Assembly (NCBI GenBank): GCA_029939875.1
Contig: JAOZSC010000230.1
Location: 1-5,082 of the forward strand
Length of the DNA stretch: 5,082 nucleotides
From: Desulfobacterales bacterium
GTDB taxonomy: Bacteria > Desulfobacterota > Desulfobacteria > Desulfobacterales > JAFDCJ01
Reading direction: 5' to 3'
This document shows, one piece after another, positions 1 to 5,082 of the stretch. The notes below the pieces were generated by a model, which worked only from the letters and a program-made list of their open reading frames with translations, was not told the DNA's origin and did not search any database. The stretch's first letter is position 1. Each line of letters opens with the position of its first letter. The translations under genes were made by a program, and so were the position numbers.

Positions 1-1371
1 ATAATTCAAGGCGTTGGCATGTTTGGGGTCCAGCTCAATCACCTTGCGCATGGCCGCCATGGAGGCACCCTTTTTATTCTGTTTGTCGTAAATAACCCCC
101 AAACGAAAATAATACCGGGAATTGTCAGGTTCCAGGGAAATGGCTTCCTGAATGTAGCGTTCGGCATTTTCGTAATCTTCGATTTCCTCGTAAAAAGTTC
201 CCAGGTAATACTTGAAATCAGAGTTATCCGGATCTTTCTCCACGGCCGATTGCAGGTATTTGATGCCCTGATCGTTTTTTTTCTCATCCTGATAGATGTA
301 AGCCACGTGCACCACGGCATCTTGGAAAAAACGGGACTGCGCGGTCACCTGTTCAAAATGGGCCACGGCCTTGGCATTGTCCTTGAGGCCGTAGTAGGCG
401 ATACCGGCCAAGTGGTTGATATCGGGATTGTCCGGTGCTCCCTCCAGCATCCCGTTGATAACGACCAGAGCATCCTTGAGTTTTTTTTGATCCAGATAAA
501 GCTGTATAGCGGTGACGACAACCTCAAATTCACTGACGCTTCGTTGCCCTAAGCGGGTCAGGATATGAGCGGCTTGCTGGTTACGCTCCTGCTGATGGTA
601 ATAAAAGCCTAGTTCCATGGCCGCCCGTATATTACTGGGATATTTATGTAAGATATCCTCATACATCCGGATGACATCCCCGGTTCTGCCCTGGGTCTTG
701 TATAAATCAACCAGTTGGAACCTGGGCTCCAGCCGATCAGGAACCAATTCGAGAGCCCTATTGAATTCGATTTCAGCTTCTTTGTCTCGGCCCTGATGGA
801 TATTGATTCTGCCGAGAAAAATATGCCCCGTATACGATGAGGGAAAAACTTCCACCTGGCGGTTAAAAACTTCCCTGGCCCGCTTAAAATCATCCGCCTG
901 CAGGTACAACGCCCCCAGCAAAGAATAGACTTTTTCCTGCTTGGGATCTTGGGTGAGCGCTTTTTCGTAGGCCGCGACAGCCTGCTGGTTCTCCTTGCGA
1001 ACCTGCCGGATGCCGCCGTAAATTATAAGGGACTTTACATCATTGGGATTTTTCGCCAGCAGATTTTCCAACACCTCGAGGGCACGCTGATTTTCCTTGT
1101 TCTGCAGGTAAACTGTGGCCAACTCGCGCTGCAGATACAGGCTGTCAGGATCAAGCTCTACGGCCCGGCGCAGCAAAACGATGGCCTTGTCCAGATTTCC
1201 TTTTACCCGCTGTATTTCGGCGGCCGTAAAGTAGTAATACTGGTTTCCAGGGCCTGAAATGACCTTGGAGATCGCCGGCTCCGGAGGACGCCGGCTTGTT
1301 TCCACGGCACACCCAAAGACGATGAAAATTACCGGTAACAACATTATGCGCGAATAACAAAAATGTTTCAT
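1..1371 (-). CDS. TPR-repeat lipoprotein, C-terminal part beyond window
   Basis: An open frame of 457 codons runs from ATG 1371 to the window edge without a stop. The N-terminus is a lipoprotein signal peptide: basic start MKH, a hydrophobic stretch at about residues 9-19, and a lipobox-like V18-F19-G20-C21, so Cys21 would be lipidated. From about residue 43 there are at least twelve tandem 34-residue tetratricopeptide repeats with typical endings such as AVELDPDS, ALELVPDR, AVEKDPDN and VIELDPKH, and a thirteenth (ANALNY) is cut by the edge. TPR arrays form helical scaffolds for protein contacts, so a periplasmic or outer-membrane assembly role is inferred; the partner is unknown. The start has only a weak GGA upstream, but the signal peptide supports it. 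It lies 93 bases after rpoH on the same strand, probably in one operon. The intergenic bases hold only poor hairpins (for example GGGAT/ATCCC). Family assignment is firm; the specific function is not. Confidence 0.88.
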   Translation of the reverse strand, partial: MKHFCYSRIMLLPVIFIVFGCAVETSRRPPEPAISKVISGPGNQYYYFTAAEIQRVKGNLDKAIVLLRRAVELDPDSLYLQRELATVYLQNKENQRALEVLENLLAKNPNDVKSLIIYGGIRQVRKENQQAVAAYEKALTQDPKQEKVYSLLGALYLQADDFKRAREVFNRQVEVFPSSYTGHIFLGRINIHQGRDKEAEIEFNRALELVPDRLEPRFQLVDLYKTQGRTGDVIRMYEDILHKYPSNIRAAMELGFYYHQQERNQQAAHILTRLGQRSVSEFEVVVTAIQLYLDQKKLKDALVVINGMLEGAPDNPDINHLAGIAYYGLKDNAKAVAHFEQVTAQSRFFQDAVVHVAYIYQDEKKNDQGIKYLQSAVEKDPDNSDFKYYLGTFYEEIEDYENAERYIQEAISLEPDNSRYYFRLGVIYDKQNKKGASMAAMRKVIELDPKHANALNY

Positions 1372-1464
1372 TGATTGGTGTCCAGATTCTTTTATGCGGA
1401 GATGAAACCCGATTGGGATGGAAAAACTGAATCCCGGTTTCGGCGGGCAGAATAACACCCGGAC

Positions 1465-2445
1465 TCAGTCGCTGCTCCCACTTTCGGTGTAGGAGGCAAA
1501 ATCAGGTATTTCCTTTTTAAAGAACTCTCTCATTTTTTTTATGATGTTTTTTTCCACCTGCCGAACCCGCTCCCTTGAAATCCCGTAGCGGTCACCAATT
1601 TCCTGGAGCGTGACGGGATTGTCGGAAAAAATCCGCAGGTCAAATATTTCGATTTCACGCGGGGTCATTTGCTTTCTAAACTCTTCAATTTTATTGTGCA
1701 GTAAGACGTCAATTTCCTTTTTGGAAACCTTATCTTCTATGGACTCGGTGTTCGTGCTTAAAAATTCGATGCGCTCGGTATCTGAATCTTCTTTCAGTGG
1801 GGCATCCAGCGACACGTCCCAGCCGTCCAGGCGCTGGTCCATATCCACAATTTCCCTCTCGGAAACGCCCAGTCTTTCTGAAAGCAATTTGGGTTTGGGA
1901 TCAAAACCCTGATCAATTAATTTCTGTTTTTCCTTTTTAAGCTTGAAAAACAACTTGCGCTGGCCCTGGGTCGTTCCAATTTTAACCAGTCGCCAGTTGT
2001 CCATGATAAATTTTAAAATATAGGCCTTGATCCAGAAAGAAGCATAGTACGAAAACTTAACATTTTTATACGGATCAAATTTTTTCACCGCCTGCATCAG
2101 CCCGATATTGCCTTCCTGGATAAGGTCCAGCAAATTCTGCATCCATACCCGCTGAAATTCAAGCGCGATTTTTACCACCAGCCGCAGGTTGGAGGTCACC
2201 AGCTTATAGGCGGCTTCCTTGTCACCGTATTCCTGAACCAGGGTGCCAAGTTCTCTTTCCTGTTCCCGGGTCAGTAGTTTATAGTTGCTTATCTCTGACA
2301 AGTAGCGCTGGAGCGGATCAAACTTGACCAGTGCCTTTTCCGAAGTCTCAGCGGAAAAAGCCTTTTTCTTTTTATTGCTGGCCGCTGTATTTTCTGCAGA
2401 CGCTCTCTTTTTAACTCTTTTTTTCTTGGCGATTTTTTTCTTCAT
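1465..2445 (-). CDS. rpoH: RNA polymerase sigma factor, sigma-32 (RpoH) family
   Basis: A 326-residue sigma-70 superfamily protein that directs RNA polymerase to a dedicated promoter set, classically heat-shock genes. Region 1.2 lies at about 43-75 (DPLQRYLSEISNYKLLTREQ), region 2 at about 80-152 with the core-binding DLIQEGNIGLMQAVKKFDP and promoter-melting SFWIKAYILKFIMDNWR, region 3 at about 170-215, and region 4 at about 255-310 with the helix-turn-helix VTLQEIGDRYGISRERVRQV. The QRKLFFKLK stretch at 162-170 matches the RpoH box of E. coli sigma-32, which separates it from RpoD and RpoS. The first 40 residues are an extra, very basic tail (14 Lys/Arg in residues 1-28) absent from E. coli RpoH. 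The ATG is well placed because an in-frame TGA lies three codons upstream; the ribosome binding site is weak (TTGAG). A TPR lipoprotein follows on the same strand. It could be a paralogous RpoH-like factor rather than the main heat-shock sigma. Confidence 0.92.
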   Translation of the reverse strand: MKKKIAKKKRVKKRASAENTAASNKKKKAFSAETSEKALVKFDPLQRYLSEISNYKLLTREQERELGTLVQEYGDKEAAYKLVTSNLRLVVKIALEFQRVWMQNLLDLIQEGNIGLMQAVKKFDPYKNVKFSYYASFWIKAYILKFIMDNWRLVKIGTTQGQRKLFFKLKKEKQKLIDQGFDPKPKLLSERLGVSEREIVDMDQRLDGWDVSLDAPLKEDSDTERIEFLSTNTESIEDKVSKKEIDVLLHNKIEEFRKQMTPREIEIFDLRIFSDNPVTLQEIGDRYGISRERVRQVEKNIIKKMREFFKKEIPDFASYTESGSSD

Positions 2446-2476
2446 AACAACAGCTCAATTTAGCAACAACAATCAA

Positions 2477-2491
2477 ACCGGCATCACCGGT
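2477..2491 (-). promoter_or_regulatory. small hairpin in rpoH leader
   Basis: Read on the minus strand, ACCGG, loop TGATG and CCGGT form a perfect five-base-pair stem about 30 bases before the rpoH ATG, followed by a T-rich but interrupted stretch (TTGATTGTTGTT). It could be a weak attenuator or a translation-modulating leader structure. The stem is short and the T-run is broken, so this may be chance. Confidence 0.22.
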
Positions 2492-2548
2492 ATCGGCCCG
2501 CTCCTGCAGCCGTGCCGGCAACCCGCAGTTGCAGCATCCCGTCTAATT

Positions 2549-2577
2549 TTGTATGGACACACGCTTCGAGATATGCT
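2549..2577 (+). promoter_or_regulatory. candidate promoter of tRNA-Arg
   Basis: TTGTAT (2549-2554) and TATGCT (2572-2577) are separated by 17 bases and would start RNA near 2584, about 35 bases before the mature tRNA. The -35 matches consensus at only three of six positions and the -10 at four. A second -10-like TATGCA at 2601 is an alternative. The location is right but the motif is weak. Confidence 0.3.
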
Positions 2578-2618
2578 AGAAAAGCTCTAAAAACATCTGC
2601 TATGCAATCGAGTTGTGT

Positions 2619-2695
<77 letters not shown>

Positions 2696-2818
2696 GTACC
2701 AGAGACAATGGGACATCAACTTTCCGAATTGCAACGTATTCAGCGCTGGCGGGAGACCCCAGATTCACACAGCGATGCTCGGGGTACCCGCCGTTACCGC
2801 TTCTGTCTAAATGCTGCT

Positions 2819-2846
2819 ACTATACAACAATTATCAAAAATTTCAA
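2819..2846 (-). promoter_or_regulatory. candidate sigma-70 promoter facing rpoH
   Basis: On the minus strand TTGAAA (2846-2841, five of six) and TATAGT (2824-2819, five of six) are spaced by 16 bases, in an AT-rich stretch. RNA would start near 2812 and run left across the tRNA gene in antisense before reaching rpoH, a leader of about 365 bases. I found no better minus-strand promoter in the tRNA-rpoH gap. The match is good, but AT-rich DNA gives false positives. Confidence 0.4.
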
Positions 2847-2865
2847 CGGCTAATTCTATTGTCCA

Positions 2866-2895
2866 TAAAAATCACACCCCGGCATAGCCGGGGTG
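2866..2895 (-). terminator. rho-independent terminator, leftward
   Basis: Arms CACCCCGGC (2875-2883) and GCCGGGGTG (2887-2895) pair perfectly over nine bases around loop ATA. Read on the minus strand the stem is followed by TGATTTTTA, a usable U-tract; on the plus strand it is followed by GGAAAG, so it works leftward only. It could end transcripts coming from pilZ, although that gene stops almost 500 bases away. It sits just before the plus-strand small membrane protein gene, whose ribosome binding site begins where the stem ends. Confidence 0.6.
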
Positions 2896-2910
2896 GAAAG
2901 TGTGGGCTGC

Positions 2911-3099
2911 ATGTTAACACTGATCAAATTTGCCGTGGTTCTCATCGCTGCGGTGCTGACCGGCAACTGGTTTTTAGCAGAAGTCCGCAAAACGAAGATA
3001 AACCGGCAGCCATGGTACAAGGCCTATCTAACGGCGCCGGGTCTGATCATCCTCGCGGCCCTGAGCCTGCCAGTGGTTTTGTGGTTCATTCGGCGATAG
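2911..3099 (+). CDS. small two-helix membrane protein, unknown function
   Basis: A 62-residue protein from ATG 2911. Two hydrophobic segments are visible, residues 3-22 (beginning LIKFAVVLIAAVL) and 43-59 (beginning PGLIILAALSLPVV), joined by a basic loop (EVRKTKINRQPWYKAY) and ending in WFIRR. The charge pattern favours a hairpin in the inner membrane with the loop in the cytoplasm. GGAAAG (2895-2900) lies ten bases before the ATG. A GTG at 2893 would add six residues but falls inside the terminator stem, so the ATG is preferred. The ordered helix-loop-helix design and conserved-looking aromatic loop suggest a real gene, and it resembles short hypothetical proteins I associate with Desulfobacterota. 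I do not recognise a function. Other frames over this stretch give no protein-like product. Confidence 0.6.
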   Translation: MLTLIKFAVVLIAAVLTGNWFLAEVRKTKINRQPWYKAYLTAPGLIILAALSLPVVLWFIRR

Positions 3100-3307
3100 G
3101 TAAAACCCTATTGCGGATTTTTCAGGTCTTGCTTACAGGGGGTCCTGTTAGCTGCCAGCATAACCCGAAACGGAAGATGGATAATAAAATCAAATAAAAA
3201 CCCGAGCATAATCAATAGATACATTCCCGGCAGCTTAAAAGTATAAAACAGGCTTTTTTTTAGCAGCACATTCATAATATTTTAAATAAAACAACGCACC
3301 GACGTGG

Positions 3308-3326
3308 AAAAATGGGTGATAACACC
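3308..3326 (-). terminator. weak candidate terminator after pilZ
   Basis: On the minus strand GGTG-TTAT-CACC (3326-3315) is followed by CATTTTTCC, about 57 bases after the pilZ stop. The stem is only four pairs, so it would be a weak terminator at best. The rest of 3100-3382 holds an AT-rich stretch with an eight-base T-run near 3252 and a five-pair hairpin (ACAGG/CCTGT, 3135-3148) without a T-run. I see no gene in that interval. Confidence 0.28.
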
Positions 3327-3382
3327 AGCGGGCCCCTGCCGAGAAAAAAGTTGAAAGGCGCGTGCGGGGGGCGACCAATGTC

Positions 3383-3703
3383 CTATTGAATAATCGTTTG
3401 ATAATATTTTACCCCGACCTTATAGCGTTCTTCATTTTGCTTTGGGAATTTCCGGCACCATCGCACTTCGGCCAGGTACCCGTCATAAAAATCAGCGTCA
3501 CCAGCCTCCGGCAAAAAGCTTTCCAGCATAATGTAAATGTCTGCTCCGGGTTCGATGGCGCTGACGGACTCAAAGCTCATGCCCGCTTTGCAATAATTGC
3601 ACATTCTGGCGCTAAAAAATTGGTCGGAATCCTGATAGGCATATACAATAGGGGTATAGAGATCGTGCCGTTCATACTCCCTTTTATTATCATAAAGCGT
3701 CAT
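3383..3703 (-). CDS. PilZ domain protein (c-di-GMP receptor type)
   Basis: A 106-residue single-domain protein. PilZ domains bind the second messenger cyclic di-GMP and pass the signal on to motility, polysaccharide or biofilm machinery. The N-terminal RxxxR motif is present (R8-EYE-R12). The second motif, usually (D/N)xSxxG, appears as N36-Y-C38-K-A-G41, with Cys in place of Ser. The beta-barrel continues through AEVRWCRK (78-85) and ends in the typical YKVGVKY strand (94-100). There is no signal peptide or membrane segment, so it is cytoplasmic. The start is secure: AAGGAGG (3715-3709) lies five bases before the ATG. The stop of the preceding small ORF touches this site, suggesting translational coupling, and a strong promoter at 3968-3940 would drive both. 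The output partner is not visible in the window. Binding is likely but unproven because of the Ser-to-Cys change. Confidence 0.88.
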   Translation of the reverse strand: MTLYDNKREYERHDLYTPIVYAYQDSDQFFSARMCNYCKAGMSFESVSAIEPGADIYIMLESFLPEAGDADFYDGYLAEVRWCRKFPKQNEERYKVGVKYYQTIIQ

Positions 3704-3715
3704 TCAAGCCTCCTT

Positions 3716-3871
3716 TTAGTTGGCATTGAACAAAAACGGTTTCCCATTCCAGGCGCTGTAAAACAGGGAGTCGCTGTTATGTGAAATTATGATATAATTT
3801 AGCGCTGTGAGATCGGCCTCCAGTTGTTCGTTCACTATTTTCCGGTCTTTGCCCTCTTTTATTACCGCCAT
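3716..3871 (-). CDS. small ORF upstream of pilZ, hypothetical, frame uncertain
   Basis: A 51-codon frame from ATG 3871 (product begins MAVIKEGKDRKIVNEQLEAD and ends KPFLFNAN) finishes at TAA 3718-3716, directly against the pilZ ribosome binding site. The product is soluble, with a charged first half and no motif I recognise. The composition looks protein-like and its position between promoter and pilZ favours a real gene. The start is a problem: no ribosome binding site precedes ATG 3871. A strong AGGAGG (3898-3893) instead sits eight bases before ATG 3884, in another frame, where translation gives only 35 residues of Gly/Arg-rich sequence ending at 3777. An in-frame GTG at 3910 would give 64 residues but also lacks a site. 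A one-base slip in the CCCGGG at 3880-3875 would join ATG 3884 to this frame. It may therefore be a frameshifted gene, a sequencing error, or a leader. Confidence 0.4.
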   Translation of the reverse strand: MAVIKEGKDRKIVNEQLEADLTALNYIIISHNSDSLFYSAWNGKPFLFNAN

Positions 3872-3892
3872 AACCCGGGTGCATAAAAATTG

Positions 3893-3898
3893 CCTCCT
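3893..3898 (-). promoter_or_regulatory. strong ribosome binding site before ATG 3884
   Basis: AGGAGG on the minus strand with an eight-base spacer (CAATTTTT) to ATG 3884-3882. The distance is ideal for that ATG but is 21 bases from ATG 3871, which begins the protein-like frame. It lies about 35 bases downstream of the predicted RNA start of the 3968-3940 promoter, so it is probably used. Confidence 0.6.
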
Positions 3899-3939
3899 GA
3901 AAACCAGCACTCAGGCAAGCGGTGGTTCAGCAACAGACT

Positions 3940-3968
3940 ATTATCAACCATTCTGCTTGCAGTGTCAA
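3940..3968 (-). promoter_or_regulatory. sigma-70 promoter of the small ORF and pilZ
   Basis: On the minus strand a perfect TTGACA (3968-3963) is separated by 17 bases from GATAAT (3945-3940, five of six). This is the best promoter in the window. RNA should start near 3934, giving a leader of about 50 bases to ATG 3884. It directly follows the HAD gene terminator, so the pilZ unit is transcribed independently. Confidence 0.8.
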
Positions 3969-3970
3969 AC

Positions 3971-4007
3971 AAAAAAGAGGCATTTCCCTCACGGCGCCTT
4001 GCCCCTT
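3971..4007 (-). terminator. rho-independent terminator of HAD phosphatase gene
   Basis: On the minus strand AAGGGGCA (4007-4000) pairs with TGCCTCTT (3982-3975) over eight bases with one G-U pair. The loop of about 17 bases contains the palindrome GGCGCC. The 3' arm runs straight into six T residues. It lies about 40 bases after the HAD stop codon. A shorter alternative stem (GAGG/CCTC) uses the same T-run. Confidence 0.6.
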
Positions 4008-4045
4008 CCAGGCTTAAGCTTTTTCAAATCCGACCGATATACGGT

Positions 4046-4702
4046 TTATTTGAAAACCCAGGGCAAAAGATCGGTTGGATTGGAAAGCAGCATGCGGGCA
4101 CCACCGGCGATCAGCTCCTTCGCCGGACGGAAGCCCCAGAGCACACCGATCCCGTACATGCCGCACGCGCGGGCGGTCTGCATGTCGATGGCGGTATCTC
4201 CTATGAAAACAAACTTCCGGGGCTCAATCCCAACTTTAGCGGCGATGGCCAGGGCCGCGGTGGGATCCGGCTTTCTCGGCACCCCCTTGCGGGCGCCCGC
4301 GATCACACAAAAATTCCACCGCCCCAGAAGTGTCGCAACAATCTGCCGGGTGGCGTCATCGGCCTTGTTGGAAAGAATGTTCCGTGCTAAGCCAACCGAT
4401 TCAAGCCCGTCGAGCAATTTGGCAACTCCCGCATAAAGCTGCGTTTTGTTGGTCCAGCACCGGGAATATTCGGCTTTCATGAGCCGGACGCAATGCTGCA
4501 GGTGCTCATCCTGCCGATGCTGCCGAGGCAACGCACGTTTGACCAGCATCTCAATGCCGCTTCCCACGAAAAACTTATAAGCCTCCAGGTTGTGTTCCGG
4601 GTATCCAAATCTGCGCAGGACACTGTTGGTAGCGTCTGCAAGATCCTCCAGCGAATTGAGCAGGGTGCCGTCCAGATCGAATATAACCGCTTTAAATTTC
4701 AT
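4046..4702 (-). CDS. HAD-superfamily phosphatase, Gph-like
   Basis: A 218-residue cytosolic haloacid dehalogenase-type hydrolase. Motif I is FDLDGT with nucleophile D9 and acid/base D11; motif II is the Ser of NILSNK (S111); motif III is the Lys of RKPDP (K144); motif IV is GDTAIDM with D169 and D173 for magnesium. An alpha-helical cap domain sits between motifs I and II, at about residues 16-85. The length and the late WGFRPAKEL segment (189-197) match the phosphoglycolate phosphatase branch, which removes phosphate from 2-phosphoglycolate, but other small sugar or nucleotide phosphates are possible substrates. ATG 4702 puts the nucleophile at residue 9, as usual. Upstream in-frame starts (ATG 4726, TTG 4765) would add a tail without family support. 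No start has a good ribosome binding site; GGGCG eight bases upstream is the nearest. It probably forms its own transcription unit, with a promoter near 4823 and a terminator at 4007-3971. Confidence 0.92.
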   Translation of the reverse strand: MKFKAVIFDLDGTLLNSLEDLADATNSVLRRFGYPEHNLEAYKFFVGSGIEMLVKRALPRQHRQDEHLQHCVRLMKAEYSRCWTNKTQLYAGVAKLLDGLESVGLARNILSNKADDATRQIVATLLGRWNFCVIAGARKGVPRKPDPTAALAIAAKVGIEPRKFVFIGDTAIDMQTARACGMYGIGVLWGFRPAKELIAGGARMLLSNPTDLLPWVFK

Positions 4703-4795
4703 AATATAGACGCCCAACGGGTCCATGAACGGAGCTGTGTTGTAATCGCCGTCTGGCCTCTTCAAAAAGCATTGTTTAACCGGCGCAAACCTATT

Positions 4796-4823
4796 TTTAT
4801 CTATTTTCGCCGGGAATTGTCAA
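4796..4823 (-). promoter_or_regulatory. candidate promoter of HAD phosphatase gene
   Basis: On the minus strand a perfect TTGACA (4823-4818) precedes GATAAA (4801-4796) by 16 bases; TAAAAA with an 18-base spacer is an alternative -10. RNA would start near 4789, leaving a leader of almost 90 bases before ATG 4702. A weaker overlapping pair, CTGACA with GACAAT at 17 bases, lies just upstream. Confidence 0.5.
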
Positions 4824-4875
4824 ACCCTAATAGATCATTGTCAGAGAGAAATTGGGCTCACCCTGTTTTCATGGC

Positions 4876-4904
4876 TTGACTCCTGAAATGGTTTTCTTTA
4901 TCCT
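4876..4904 (+). promoter_or_regulatory. candidate rightward promoter
   Basis: TTGACT (4876-4881, five of six) and TATCCT (4899-4904, four of six) are spaced by 17 bases. It would be divergent from the HAD promoter and could serve a gene starting at ATG 5038, with a leader of about 125 bases. Support is modest because that gene is itself uncertain. Confidence 0.25.
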
Positions 4905-4916
4905 TGTTTTCGTTTG

Positions 4917-4943
4917 CTATGCCCTATGCGCCGGGCGCTATGC
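4917..4943 (+). repeat. cluster of three CTATGC repeats around a GCGC palindrome
   Basis: CTATGC occurs at 4917-4922, 4924-4929 and 4938-4943, at spacings of 7 and 14 bases, so all three are in phase with a seven-base period. Between the second and third copies lies GCGCCGGGCGC, which can fold on itself. It could be a degenerate seven-base tandem repeat or a protein-binding site. Confidence 0.4.
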
Positions 4944-4974
4944 GTATTTCCAGCGCAGAACGCAGCCCAGCGGG

Positions 4975-5005
4975 AAAAAAGCCATTTACGGATGGAAACC
5001 AGGCT
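4975..5005 (-). terminator. weak candidate leftward terminator
   Basis: On the minus strand AGCC (5005-5002) can pair with GGCT (4983-4980), or alternatively CCAT (4995-4992) with ATGG (4985-4982); the stem is followed by a run of six T. Each stem has only four pairs. It would fit a minus-strand gene ending at TGA 5046-5044 near the window edge, but it is weak. Confidence 0.28.
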
Positions 5006-5037
5006 AACGCCCAATTCCTTACCAGGGCTCTTCACCT

Positions 5038-5082
5038 ATGCCATCATCTCGAAAAATCTCCATGGACAAGCTGATCGATCAG
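5038..5082 (+). CDS. possible start of an unidentified gene (or end of one on the other strand)
   Basis: From ATG 5038 a frame stays open to the edge and reads MPSSRKISMDKLIDQ. Only 15 residues are visible, the upstream AGGG is ten bases away and weak, and no family can be named. The competing reading is a minus-strand gene ending here: that frame reads LIDQLVHGDFSR and stops at TGA 5046-5044, followed by a T-run hairpin about 40 bases on. The two options cannot both be right in this overlap, and the window does not decide. The final twelve bases are themselves a perfect palindrome. Confidence 0.25.
   Translation, partial: MPSSRKISMDKLIDQ

Larger units (their letters stand above)
4703..5037. 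other. intergenic region upstream of the HAD gene
   Basis: No convincing gene is visible on either strand. The stretch holds a leftward promoter candidate at 4823-4796, a rightward one at 4876-4904, a four-codon minus-strand ORF (ATG 4872, product MKTG) with an AGGAG seven bases upstream, a CTATGC repeat cluster at 4917-4943, and a weak leftward terminator at 5005-4975. Confidence 0.6.

Noticed and set aside
19..552. 177-codon plus-strand frame and other long frames over 1-1371
   Set aside because: They lie opposite or out of frame with the 457-codon TPR gene, whose repeat pattern and signal peptide make it clearly the coding frame.
1372..1464. Possible terminator between rpoH and the TPR gene
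   Set aside because: Only four- to five-pair stems are present (CCCG/CGGG, GGGAT/ATCCC), and the T-run lies inside a loop or several bases after the stem.
2708..2887. 59-codon plus-strand frame starting MGHQLSELQRIQ just after the tRNA
   Set aside because: No ribosome binding site, no motif, and its end overlaps the terminator stem. It is too weak to call.
2811..3197. 128-codon plus-strand frame overlapping the small membrane protein gene
   Set aside because: The composition is not protein-like (many Arg, Pro, Gln, Cys). The frame that makes two transmembrane helices is the better candidate.
3362..3784. 140-codon plus-strand frame
   Set aside because: It is antisense to pilZ, which has both PilZ motifs and a strong ribosome binding site.
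3807..4436. 209- and 166-codon plus-strand frames
   Set aside because: They are antisense to the HAD phosphatase, which shows all four catalytic motifs, and have no recognisable domain themselves.

Overview
The window looks like chromosomal DNA of a Gram-negative bacterium, most likely a Desulfobacterota (former Deltaproteobacteria) member. This is an inference from three things: an RpoH-type sigma factor of the form I associate with that group (lysine-rich N-terminus, WIKAYILKFIMDNWR core, QRKLFFKLK box), a multi-TPR lipoprotein, and a short PilZ protein. Nothing in the sequence fixes the species. I see no phage, transposon, CRISPR or defence genes. It is a compact housekeeping and signalling region.

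Left part, minus strand (1-2445): a sigma-32 family factor (rpoH, 1465-2445) is followed after 93 bases by a long TPR lipoprotein (1-1371) that runs out of the window. No convincing terminator separates them, so they may be co-transcribed.

Middle part (2446-3382): a complete tRNA-Arg(UCU) with encoded CCA lies on the plus strand (2619-2695). To its right, a terminator-like hairpin (2866-2895) and then a promoter-like pair (2846-2819) both face left. The first intact gene that promoter could serve is rpoH, with a leader crossing the tRNA antisense. A small two-helix membrane protein (2911-3099, plus) follows. The stretch 3100-3382 has no gene I can support, only weak hairpins.

Right part, minus strand (3383-4823): in transcription order there is a promoter candidate (4823-4796), a Gph-like HAD phosphatase (4702-4046), a terminator (4007-3971), a near-consensus sigma-70 promoter (3968-3940), a small uncertain ORF (3871-3716) and a PilZ protein (3703-3383). 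The small ORF stop abuts the strong ribosome binding site of pilZ, so those two form a likely transcriptional unit. The best upstream ribosome binding site, however, points at an ATG in another frame, which is the most puzzling detail here.

Right edge (4703-5082): mostly intergenic, with a candidate plus-strand promoter, a cluster of CTATGC repeats, a weak left-facing terminator, and the edge of an unidentified gene whose strand cannot be settled.

I did not find a clearly new biological system. The points worth checking are the frame conflict upstream of pilZ, the Cys-for-Ser change in the PilZ motif, the possible antisense-tRNA leader of rpoH, and the conserved-looking small membrane protein.
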